Below are positions 42,660 to 49,492 of a DNA stretch of 64,000 nt, in pieces. Position 1 is the first letter of the stretch. Every line of letters starts with the position of its first letter. The stretch comes from Actinomycetota bacterium (lineage in GTDB: Bacteria; Actinomycetota; Thermoleophilia; Solirubrobacterales; 70-9): contig JAFDWB010000077.1 in NCBI GenBank assembly GCA_018268675.1, positions 1 through 64,000 of the forward strand, given 5' to 3'. Under the pieces are notes generated by a model, which ran no database searches, was not told where the DNA came from, and saw nothing but the letters and a program-made list of their open reading frames with translations. Made by a program: the position numbers and the translations under genes.

Positions 42660-44039
42660 ATGACGACCCGCCGCGTCTTCCGCTTCCTCGACAGCCGCAC
42701 CGGCGGCGGCTCGGTGCTCGGCAAGGCCCTCCGCTACGTCTTCCCCGATCACTGGACCTTCCTCTTCGGCGAGATCGCGATGTACACGTTCCTGATCCTC
42801 GTCGCGACCGGGACCTACCTGGCGCTCTTCTACGAACCGAGCACCGCCCAGGTCGTCTACCACGGGGCCTACGCGCCCTTACGGGGCCAGGAGATGTCCA
42901 CGGCCTACGCCTCGGCGGTCGACCTCTCCTTCGAAGTCCAGGCGGGGCTCCTGATCCGCCAGGTCCACCACTGGGCGGCCGACGTCTTCCTCGCCGCGAT
43001 CACCGTCCACCTGATGCGGATCTTCTTCACCGGCGCCTTCCGCAAGCCGCGCGACGTCAACTACTACGTCGGTCTCACGATGTTGGTGCTGGCGGTGGTC
43101 GAGGGCTACGTCGGCTACTCGCTGCTCGACGACCTGCTCTCCGGCATGGGCCTGGCGATCGGCAACGCGGTGGCGCTCTCGGTGCCGGTGATCGGCGGCC
43201 AACTCGGGAGCCTCATATGGGGAGGGCGGTTCCCGGGCGCCCCCAACTTCTTCGGTCGCCTCTTCTTCGTCCACGTCTTCGTCCTGCCGATCTTGATCGC
43301 CACCCTGATGGCGGTCCACCTGGTCCTGATCGCGACGCCTCGCCATACCCAGTTCCGCGGCCGGGGCCGCGGGGAGCGCAACGTCCTCGGCACCCCGATG
43401 TGGCCCGCCTACGCGCTGCGCAGCCTCGGCCTCTTCTTCGCCACCACCGCCGTCCTCTTCGCCCTCGGCGGCCTCGTCCAGATCAACCCGATCTGGCAGT
43501 GGGGACCGTATGAGCCCTGGCTCGGGACGAACGGCGCCCAGCCCGACTGGTACCTCGGCTGGCTGATCGGCGCGCTTCGCCTGATGCCCAGCTTCGACGT
43601 CGTGATCGGCAACTACACGCTGGTCCCGAACCCGTTCTGGGGCGGCGTCGCGTTCCCCGGTCTCATCTTCGGGTTCCTCTACCTGTGGCCCACGATCGAG
43701 CGCCGCTGGACCGGCGACCGCCGCGCCCACAACCTGCTCGACCGTCCGCGCGACAACCCGACCCGGACCGCGGTCGGCGCCGCCGTCTTCAGCCTGGTCG
43801 CGACGGTCTTCTTCGCCGGCGCCGCCGACCGCGCCTTCGTCCAGTTCGGGGTCCCCTACGAAGACCAGCTGTGGGGGTATCGGGCGCTGACCGTGTTGGC
43901 GCCGATCGTCGTCTTCTTCCTCACCCGGGCGCTCGCCCGGCGCCTGCGCGAGAGCGGCGCCCATCCGGCGCGTGACTCCGGCGCCCGCCTGGTCGAGCGC
44001 CCCGGCGCAATCAGTCGTCCGACCTCCGGACGAAGCTGA
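42660..44039 (+). CDS. qcrB: cytochrome b subunit QcrB
   Basis: Menaquinol-oxidising cytochrome b of 459 residues. Haem ligands lie in RQVHHWAADVF and ITVHLMRIFF and in the FVHVFVLPI and AVHLVLIATPRH helices. The Qo-site motif PEWY reads PDWY here (QPDWYLGWL), a variant seen in some actinobacteria. A C-terminal extension of about 40 residues reaches into the convergent DUF421 gene, overlapping by 29 bases. Last gene of the cox-qcr operon. Confidence 0.92.
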   Translation: MTTRRVFRFLDSRTGGGSVLGKALRYVFPDHWTFLFGEIAMYTFLILVATGTYLALFYEPSTAQVVYHGAYAPLRGQEMSTAYASAVDLSFEVQAGLLIRQVHHWAADVFLAAITVHLMRIFFTGAFRKPRDVNYYVGLTMLVLAVVEGYVGYSLLDDLLSGMGLAIGNAVALSVPVIGGQLGSLIWGGRFPGAPNFFGRLFFVHVFVLPILIATLMAVHLVLIATPRHTQFRGRGRGERNVLGTPMWPAYALRSLGLFFATTAVLFALGGLVQINPIWQWGPYEPWLGTNGAQPDWYLGWLIGALRLMPSFDVVIGNYTLVPNPFWGGVAFPGLIFGFLYLWPTIERRWTGDRRAHNLLDRPRDNPTRTAVGAAVFSLVATVFFAGAADRAFVQFGVPYEDQLWGYRALTVLAPIVVFFLTRALARRLRESGAHPARDSGARLVERPGAISRPTSGRS

Positions 44040-44457
44040 TCCGCCCGTTCGCCTCGAGGATCGCCCAGCGCACGTCCTCGATCGAGGCGATGTCGTTGAG
44101 GCGCGCCTCGGCGCCGATCTCCTCCGGCGTCAGTCGCTGGCGGCGCAGGTTGGCCTCGATCACCTCGCCGTCCTCTACCAGCACGATCGGTTCGCCGCCG
44201 AGCATCGGGCGCAACCGTTTGAAACGGAAGCTGAGGTAGGAGAGGCCGACCGTCAGCAGTCCGATCGTCGAGATCGCCAGCAGCGCCCCGGTGATCGACT
44301 GGTCGTTCTGGGTGACGCCCTGCTGGACGAGATCGCCGACCACCACGAGCAGGATCAGGTCGAAGGGCTCGAGCGAGCTGAGCTCCCGCCGTCCCAGCAT
44401 CCTGGTCAGCAGATAGACGAAGGCGAAGATGATCGCGGCGCGGATGACGATGTCCAT
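44011..44457 (-). CDS. DUF421/YetF family membrane protein
   Basis: A 148-residue protein with three N-terminal helices (IVIRAAIIFAFVYLLTRMLG, then LEPFDLILLVVVGDLVQQGV) and a cytoplasmic domain containing MLGGEPIVLVEDGEVIEANL and RLTPEEIGAEARLNDIAS. RELSSLEPFD is the family signature. YetF-like proteins are linked to spore and stress phenotypes in Bacillus but have no known reaction. It is the second gene after the type II membrane protein below, with six bases between. Confidence 0.88.
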   Translation of the reverse strand: MDIVIRAAIIFAFVYLLTRMLGRRELSSLEPFDLILLVVVGDLVQQGVTQNDQSITGALLAISTIGLLTVGLSYLSFRFKRLRPMLGGEPIVLVEDGEVIEANLRRQRLTPEEIGAEARLNDIASIEDVRWAILEANGRISFVRRSDD

Positions 44458-44463
44458 CGCTGC

Positions 44464-44880
44464 CTACGGGAAGTCGAACTGGCTCCGGGGGATCGAGGCG
44501 ATGAAGTGCCCGCCGTCATAGAGCGAGACGCCGCCTTCGTGGGGACCGACGTTCAGCGGGTTCGCCTGGAACTGGCCGTAGACGACCAGCGTGCGGCCGG
44601 CCCGCATCGGCGCGAAGCGCAGCTTCAAATCGCCTTCGCCGTTGGTGGTCGAGCCGGCCGGTTCGGGCTGGAGCGTGTTGATCGTCGTCTGGTCGACCCA
44701 ACCGCGGTCGAGGACCAGGGTCGGCGCGCGGAGATCGCGTTTGGCGTGGATGACGAATTCGCTCTGGTAGGTGAGGCCGCCGCGGACGCGGCTCGGCGCT
44801 TTGACGCTCAGCGTGCCGGCGGCGCCGCTCGCCGTGTCGGTCGCGTCGGCCTGGCCGAAGGCGTTGGCGAGTGCCGCCAC
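44464..44880 (-). CDS. membrane-anchored exported protein, possible frameshift at its start
   Basis: The clear part is 138 residues: AALANAFGQADATDTASG, then a beta-rich extracytoplasmic domain (SRVRGGLTYQSEFVIHAKRD, APTLVLDRGWVDQTTINTL). The same frame continues upstream of the GTG at 44880 as IDLVRHRDLAGRGPGQW, IRRGFVALLVAFVV, a convincing cytoplasmic tail and membrane helix, but has no start codon before a TGA. The ATG at 45007 lies in another frame (MNDARPPDLPAE) and would join after a +1 shift near 44973. A frameshift, a sequencing error or a non-standard start are all possible. Function unknown; partner of the DUF421 gene. Confidence 0.62.
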   Translation of the reverse strand: MAALANAFGQADATDTASGAAGTLSVKAPSRVRGGLTYQSEFVIHAKRDLRAPTLVLDRGWVDQTTINTLQPEPAGSTTNGEGDLKLRFAPMRAGRTLVVYGQFQANPLNVGPHEGGVSLYDGGHFIASIPRSQFDFP

Positions 44881-45066
44881 GACGAAGGCGACCAGCAGGG
44901 CGACGAACCCGCGCCTGATCCACTGCCCCGGCCCTCGCCCGGCGAGGTCGCGGTGCCGGACGAGGTCGATTTTCGGCCGGCAGGTCGGGCGGGCGGGCGT
45001 CGTTCATCTCGGCCCGTGGGCACCCGCGGACCGGGTCGGGAACCTACTGGCGAGGAATCCGAGGAT

Positions 45067-47265
45067 TCACGTGGTCGAGTTGCCGGCACGCTCGGTGCTC
45101 GCGCCGAAGAGCCCCACCAGCGCGGGCACCAGCAGCGGCCTCGCCACCCAGGTGTCGAGCATCAGCCCGACGAACAGGGCGAAGGCGAGCTCGCGGAAGG
45201 CGGCGATCGGGATCAGCCAGACCGCGGTGAAGGAGAGGGCGAGGATCAGCCCGGCGACGGCGATGGCGCTCGAGGCGCGCGAGCCGGCCGTGCGGATCGC
45301 CGCACGCAGGTCGCGTCGCTCGGCCTCGCGCCAGATGCGACTGATCAGGAAGACGTTGTAGTCGGCACCCAGCGCCAGCATCAGGATCGCGGTGGCCACC
45401 GGGACGAAGAAGGCGAGCTCGTTGTAGCCGAGCATCCCCTGGAAGACGTAGACGGTGAGCCCGAGCGAGGCGGCCGTGACGAGCAGGCTCGAGCCGACCA
45501 GGTAGAGGGGCGCGGCGCGGCTGCGCAGGAGCGCCCAGAGCAGGAGCAGGAGCACCGCGAGGGCCACGGGCGCGACCTTCAGCCCCGCCTGCCAGGTGTC
45601 TTCGGTCAGTTCGTGGCCGACCGAGGTGTCGCCGGCGAGGCCGAAGCTCGCCCCGTGCAGGCCGCTCTGGGCGATCATCCTCGGCAGCCTCGATTCGAGG
45701 CGCGAGAGGATTTCCGGCGCGACCGGCCCGTCGGGGTCGGCTTCGAGGACGATCAGGAACCGGGCCGCGCTGTGGTCCGGGGCGACGAAGACGCCAGGTG
45801 GCAGGGATGCGGGCTGCTGGGCCGGGCCGAGCACCCGCGCGATCCCCGGCTGCGCTTCGATCCGGCCCTGCAACGAGCCGAGCGCCGCTTCTTCGCCACC
45901 CACCCCTTCGCCTTCGACGACCAGCATGGCCGGGCCGACGACCCCGGGGCCGAGGGCCTGGCTCGCCTCGTCGTATCCCTGTCTGCTCTGGGTCGAGGTG
46001 GGGAGGCCGCGGATGATCGGGTTGCCGAGCTCCAGGCTCCGCAGGCCGCTCGCCGCGGCCAGCAGCGCCACCAGACAAAGGGCGACGACGGGCAAGGGAT
46101 GGCGGGCGACGAGGCCGAGGACCTTGCGGCGCGCCTTCGGCGGCCCGGCGTCCCCCGACGGCGCCTCGCCTTCCTTGGTGCTTCCGACGCGGCGGGGCAG
46201 GAAGACGAAGCGGCCGAGGAGCGCCAGGATGGCCGGCAGCAAGGTCAGCGAGACGACGGCCGCGACCAGCACCGAGATCGCCATCGCCGGGCCGAAGGCG
46301 GCGAGGAAGTCGACGCCGGAGAGGGAGAGCGTGATCGTCGCGCCGGCGATCATCAGCGCCGCGGTCGAGACGACCGGCAGAAGCTCGCCGGTCACCGCGC
46401 TCGCCGCGTCGCGAGCCCGTTCGCCGCGCTCGAGTCGAGTGCGGAATCCCGAGAGGAAGAAGACCAGATAGTCGGTGAGGACGCCGAAGAGGAGGGCGAT
46501 GACGACCGGCTCCACCTCTTCCGGGACGATCAGGCCGAAGCGTTCGGCGATCAGGCCGAGCAGCCGATCGGAGATGACGTAGGCGAGCCCGACGGCGGCG
46601 ACGCAGAGGAGCGGGATGACCAGTGAGCGGTAGTAGGCGAGGAGGATCCCGACCACGAGGACGACGGTTGCGATCTCGACCCAGGGGAGGTTTTCTTCGA
46701 CCAGATCCCGTTCGGCGGTCGCGGCCGGGATCGCCCCGGTGACGTGGGTGGTTTCGGCGCCGCTCGCCCGCCGCAGCCCGGCGGCGAAATGTTCGCTCGC
46801 GGTCGTCGCTTCGTCTTCCGTCGAGGGACCGACGTAGAGATAGACCAGCAGGGTGTCGCCGATCGGCCCGCCTTCGAGGGGCCTGCCTTCGGCGGCGAAC
46901 GGGACGGCCTTCAGACCACTTTCGGACCGGTCGGTGCGGCCGATGAAGCGGAGGGCCGCCGCGCCCGCGGCGGCGTCGAAGCCGCCGTCCTTGCGGGCGA
47001 CGACCATCGAGCGACTGATCAGCGGGAAGCCGAAGGTCCGCAGCGACCGGGCTTCGACCGCGAGCGCCTTCGACGAGCGGGGCAGGAGGCTGCCGAGCTG
47101 CGCCCCTTCTTGGCCGAGGCCGGAGGGCAGGCGGCTGGTGGCGAGGAGCGCCGCCGCGATCCAGGCGGCGACGACCAGGAACCGCGCCCAGACGATCGCG
47201 CGTCCGAGCCCCCAGGCGACACCGTGGCCCGGCGCGGCGATTGGATCGGGATCTCCGTCTGACAT
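45067..47265 (-). CDS. MMPL family membrane transporter
   Basis: RND-superfamily MMPL protein of 732 residues with two halves of about six helices each. Signatures: AFALFVGLMLDTWVARPLLVPAL and LGADYNVFLISRIWRE (second half), VIALLFGVLTDYLVFFLSGF with Asp-Tyr proton relay residues (first half). Large extracytoplasmic loops follow helices 1 and 7. MMPL proteins export lipids or other hydrophobic molecules using the proton gradient. The start is the ATG at 47265, eight bases from a minus-strand GGGTAC; the frame is open further upstream. Confidence 0.88.
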   Translation of the reverse strand: MSDGDPDPIAAPGHGVAWGLGRAIVWARFLVVAAWIAAALLATSRLPSGLGQEGAQLGSLLPRSSKALAVEARSLRTFGFPLISRSMVVARKDGGFDAAAGAAALRFIGRTDRSESGLKAVPFAAEGRPLEGGPIGDTLLVYLYVGPSTEDEATTASEHFAAGLRRASGAETTHVTGAIPAATAERDLVEENLPWVEIATVVLVVGILLAYYRSLVIPLLCVAAVGLAYVISDRLLGLIAERFGLIVPEEVEPVVIALLFGVLTDYLVFFLSGFRTRLERGERARDAASAVTGELLPVVSTAALMIAGATITLSLSGVDFLAAFGPAMAISVLVAAVVSLTLLPAILALLGRFVFLPRRVGSTKEGEAPSGDAGPPKARRKVLGLVARHPLPVVALCLVALLAAASGLRSLELGNPIIRGLPTSTQSRQGYDEASQALGPGVVGPAMLVVEGEGVGGEEAALGSLQGRIEAQPGIARVLGPAQQPASLPPGVFVAPDHSAARFLIVLEADPDGPVAPEILSRLESRLPRMIAQSGLHGASFGLAGDTSVGHELTEDTWQAGLKVAPVALAVLLLLLWALLRSRAAPLYLVGSSLLVTAASLGLTVYVFQGMLGYNELAFFVPVATAILMLALGADYNVFLISRIWREAERRDLRAAIRTAGSRASSAIAVAGLILALSFTAVWLIPIAAFRELAFALFVGLMLDTWVARPLLVPALVGLFGASTERAGNSTT

Positions 47266-47273
47266 TCCCCGGG

Positions 47274-47315
47274 GTACCCGCTCGCGCCCGGAGTGATCGT
47301 CGCGCTCGTGGGTAC
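47274..47315. promoter_or_regulatory. divergent GGGTAC promoters between MMPL and PfpI genes
   Basis: Minus strand: GGGTAC (47279-47274) eight bases before the MMPL ATG; upstream box GATC at 15 bases. Plus strand: GAGT (47291-47294), 15 bases, GGGTAC (47310-47315), then AAAGGAG (47337-47343) and the ATG at 47351. The plus promoter fits GNNT-N15-GGGTAC exactly. One side is leaderless, the other has a leader, the same arrangement as at 25730-25770. Confidence 0.6.
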
Positions 47316-47350
47316 CCCGGCGCACCATTCATCGCGAAAGGAGCCATCAG

Positions 47351-47932
47351 ATGGCAGAAGAGTTGAAGGGCAAGAGGATCGCGATCCTCGCCGCCGACGG
47401 GGTCGAGCAGGTCGAGCTGGACCGCCCGCGGCAGGCGGTCGAGGAGGCCGGTGCCGAGACCGAGCTGCTCTCGATCGAGGCGGGTGAGATCCAGGCGGTC
47501 GAACACGACATCCAGCCGACCGAGAAGATCGCGGTCGACAAGGCGGTCGTCGACGCCTCGCTCGACGACTACGACGGGCTGATCCTGCCGGGCGGCGTCG
47601 GCAACCCGGACAAACTGCGCAAAGAGGGTGCGGTGATCGACTTCCTCCAGGGCTGGTTCAGGGAGGGCAAGCCGGTCGGCGTGATCTGCCACGGGCCCTG
47701 GACCCTGGTCGAGGCCGACCTCGTCCGCGGGCGCACCTTGACCTCCTATCCGAGCATCCGCACCGACATCCGCAACGCCGGCGGCGAGGTCGTCGACGAG
47801 GAAGTCGTGACCGACCACGGGCTCGTGTCCAGCCGCAGCCCGAAGGACCTCGACGGATTCTGCGCCAAGATCGTCGAGGAGTTCGCCGAGGGACCGCACG
47901 AGGTGGCGCATACGGGCGCCGCCGCCGGCTGA
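47351..47932 (+). CDS. DJ-1/PfpI family protein
   Basis: A 193-residue class I glutamine-amidotransferase-like protein. Strand-loop LKGKRIAILAADGVEQVEL with the conserved Glu, LPGGVGNPDKLR, and the nucleophile elbow VICHGPWTLVEADL with Cys at about 115 and adjacent His. These proteins act as glyoxalase III-type deglycases or chaperones, often under stress control (YraA/YfkM in Bacillus). RBS AAAGGAG and a SigB-type promoter precede it. Confidence 0.9.
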   Translation: MAEELKGKRIAILAADGVEQVELDRPRQAVEEAGAETELLSIEAGEIQAVEHDIQPTEKIAVDKAVVDASLDDYDGLILPGGVGNPDKLRKEGAVIDFLQGWFREGKPVGVICHGPWTLVEADLVRGRTLTSYPSIRTDIRNAGGEVVDEEVVTDHGLVSSRSPKDLDGFCAKIVEEFAEGPHEVAHTGAAAG

Positions 47933-47941
47933 CGGACAGCG

Positions 47942-47980
47942 GGCGCCGGGCGGATCTCCCGGCGGGCGGTCCCCGGCGCC
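47942..47980 (+). terminator. hairpin after the PfpI gene
   Basis: GGCGCCGG (47942-47949) pairs with CCGGCGCC (47973-47980), with a second GCCGGG/CCCGGC pairing inside. No U-tract. It may end PfpI transcription. The 47933-48668 gap contains this hairpin, the tRNA scar and repeats below, and no credible protein gene. Confidence 0.4.
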
Positions 47981-48270
47981 ACGGCGGTGCCAGACTCACA
48001 CCGGGAGATGGCAACCGAACCGGACGAGCCGCGGTTCCTCCCGGCCCGCGCCCCGAGGGCGCCTCGCTCCACCCCGGGATGGTCCGAGGGGTTGGTCGTT
48101 TGACCCCGAGCGGGAACCGGAGATCGGCCGGTGAAAGCCGCAGGGGCCCATGGTCGCGGGCACGCGTCATATACCCCGACGACCTGGTGCCACTCATCGC
48201 GAACAAATGACGGCCTGTGGTCCAAGGCCGGTGATCAGCCTCCGGCCTCTCGCTTGGCGAAATGGATCCA

Positions 48271-48312
48271 TGGGCACGGCTGGTTTCGAACCAGCGACCT
48301 CTCGCGTGTGAA
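48271..48312 (-). tRNA. 3' half of tRNA-Val(CAC), attachment-site scar
   Basis: On the minus strand bases 48312-48271 read as tRNA positions 32-73: loop TTCACAC (U33, anticodon CAC), 3' anticodon strand GCGAG, variable AGGTC, T-arm GCTGG-TTCGAAA-CCAGC, acceptor strand CGTGCCC and discriminator A. The five bases before the loop (CGGAT) cannot pair with GCGAG, and no D-arm or 5' acceptor strand follows. No CCA is encoded. It is therefore a non-functional 3' fragment, as left by integration of a mobile element into a tRNA gene. Confidence 0.75.
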
Positions 48313-48430
48313 ATCCGCTCGGAAAACGCTGATCGGTAGGCAAAAAACACCATTTGCAGGGATTTCATGGGTAGGATTTTCGGCCTCGGAATCCCCGATG
48401 TGCGGCGATATGCGCGGATATGTCGTCGAG

Positions 48431-48458
48431 TCAGGCAGTTTTGGCGAGAACTGCCTGA
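48431..48458. repeat. 10-bp inverted repeat near the tRNA scar
   Basis: TCAGGCAGTT (48431-48440) and AACTGCCTGA (48449-48458) form a perfect stem with an eight-base loop. Just left are GATATG direct repeats (48407-48422). Such sites near an attachment core can bind an integrase or excisionase; a terminator is the other option. Confidence 0.45.
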
Positions 48459-48668
48459 GATCCGCAGGGGCGGTTCGAAAATCCAAAGACCTCTCGCTTG
48501 GTGATGTCGCCGACCAGCGCCTGTCGGCGTGGTTCGAACCGTTCTGGAGGATCGCCCCGACCGGGCATCTCGTCGAGCGCCGAGGCGACGAGCCAAGGCC
48601 CCTTCCGATCCTGCGCAAGGTCTCGGCGGTACGCGGCTTTTAGGCCCGGGAGAGTTCCCAGGCTTGCC

Positions 48669-49214
48669 TCAGGCTTTCAGGTGTCGAGTGCCGGAGACCA
48701 GGTGGAGAACGCGGTTCATGCGATCCACCGCCAGAAGGTCGACGAGGCGCTCGAGGTCGTACCGCATCTCCTCCAGCGTCCCCTCGGTCGTGACCGACGC
48801 GCTCGGGGCCTTCTGCTTCGGCACCGCTCTCCAGCCGAACAGTCTTCCCCCGCCCTGGACGGGCCAGAGGTTGTGGACGTAGTCGTTCCGCTTCTCGGTG
48901 ATCGCCTTCGCGTCCAGCAGAAAATCCTCCGCGAGCTGGCGATCTTCTGGCGGGAGCCGGTGAAGCTCCTGCCGGGCCTTGGCGATCAGTCGCCCCACGG
49001 GCATTCCGGTGTGTTCGTCCTGGCTGCCTCCGACGAGGTGCTGGTAGAAGACGAGGATCTTGTTCTCGAGGATCGCGGACAGCGCGACGATGCGCCCGAG
49101 GATCGAGAAGAACTCCTCCGGATGTCGACCCATGAGGTTCGGCGGGACCCCGAACCGGTCTGGGTCGCCGCGGTCGATGACGAAGTCCTCGTCGTCGGCC
49201 CAGTCCTCGATCAT
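48669..49214 (-). CDS. hypothetical protein with HEPN-like Rx4H motif
   Basis: A 181-residue, largely helical protein. I do not recognise a named family, but the segment ITEKRNDYVHNLWPV (about residues 107-121) contains R-N-x3-H, the Rx4-6H pattern of HEPN ribonucleases with the usual polar residue after Arg. An earlier helix (SAILENKILVFYQHLVGG) and a helix pair around LAEDFLLDAKA would suit a HEPN bundle. It is divergent from the methyltransferase gene by 278 bases in which I see no gene. A toxin or RNase role in the island is possible but inferred from one motif. Confidence 0.65.
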   Translation of the reverse strand: MIEDWADDEDFVIDRGDPDRFGVPPNLMGRHPEEFFSILGRIVALSAILENKILVFYQHLVGGSQDEHTGMPVGRLIAKARQELHRLPPEDRQLAEDFLLDAKAITEKRNDYVHNLWPVQGGGRLFGWRAVPKQKAPSASVTTEGTLEEMRYDLERLVDLLAVDRMNRVLHLVSGTRHLKA

Positions 49215-49492
49215 GTCCGCAGCCTAGAAGAACGCCCCGGGCTGCTGGCGATTTTCGTACGGTCTGACTCGGCGAGCATCTGAACTGGGCCGGTCGGCGA
49301 GCCTGCCTCGTCGACCAGTACATTGCACCGCGCATCGGCGTCAAAGTCAGGGTGGCCGGCTCGGTGGCCGCAGGGGCAGGGCCCCGGCGAGCGAGAATAA
49401 GCCGCGTGGGTGCATCCAAACCGAAAGGGAGCGCAGACCGCCGCCGCGCCGAGGAGGGGGAGTCGGGGAGGTCGAGGCGAAGTCCACGACCA

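Larger units (their letters stand above)
48246..48501. repeat. repeated CCTCTCGC core around the tRNA scar
   Basis: CCTCTCGCTTGG occurs at 48246-48257 and again at 48490-48501, and CCTCTCGC at 48298-48305 inside the tRNA fragment; GACCTCTCGC is shared by the tRNA copy (48296-48305) and the right copy (48488-48497). The right copy is followed on the minus strand by TTTTCGAACC, recalling a damaged T-arm. This looks like several partial attachment-site copies. Confidence 0.5.

Noticed and set aside
43972-46626. 884-codon plus-strand open frame
   Set aside because: Antisense to DUF421 and MMPL genes, with Asp/Glu/Arg/Gln low complexity and no motif.
45044-47911. 955-codon minus-strand open frame covering the MMPL and PfpI genes
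   Set aside because: Shadow frame of the MMPL gene with repetitive Arg/Pro/Gly composition; the overlapping frame at 45067-47265 has clear MMPL motifs.
48532-48541. GGTTCGAACC as a T-arm of a second tRNA
   Set aside because: No acceptor strand, anticodon arm or D-arm can be folded around it on either strand.
48131-48643. 170-codon plus-strand ORF across the tRNA scar
   Set aside because: Part of it is the translated tRNA fragment (WFRTSDLS), and the rest resembles no protein; a chance frame over an attachment region.
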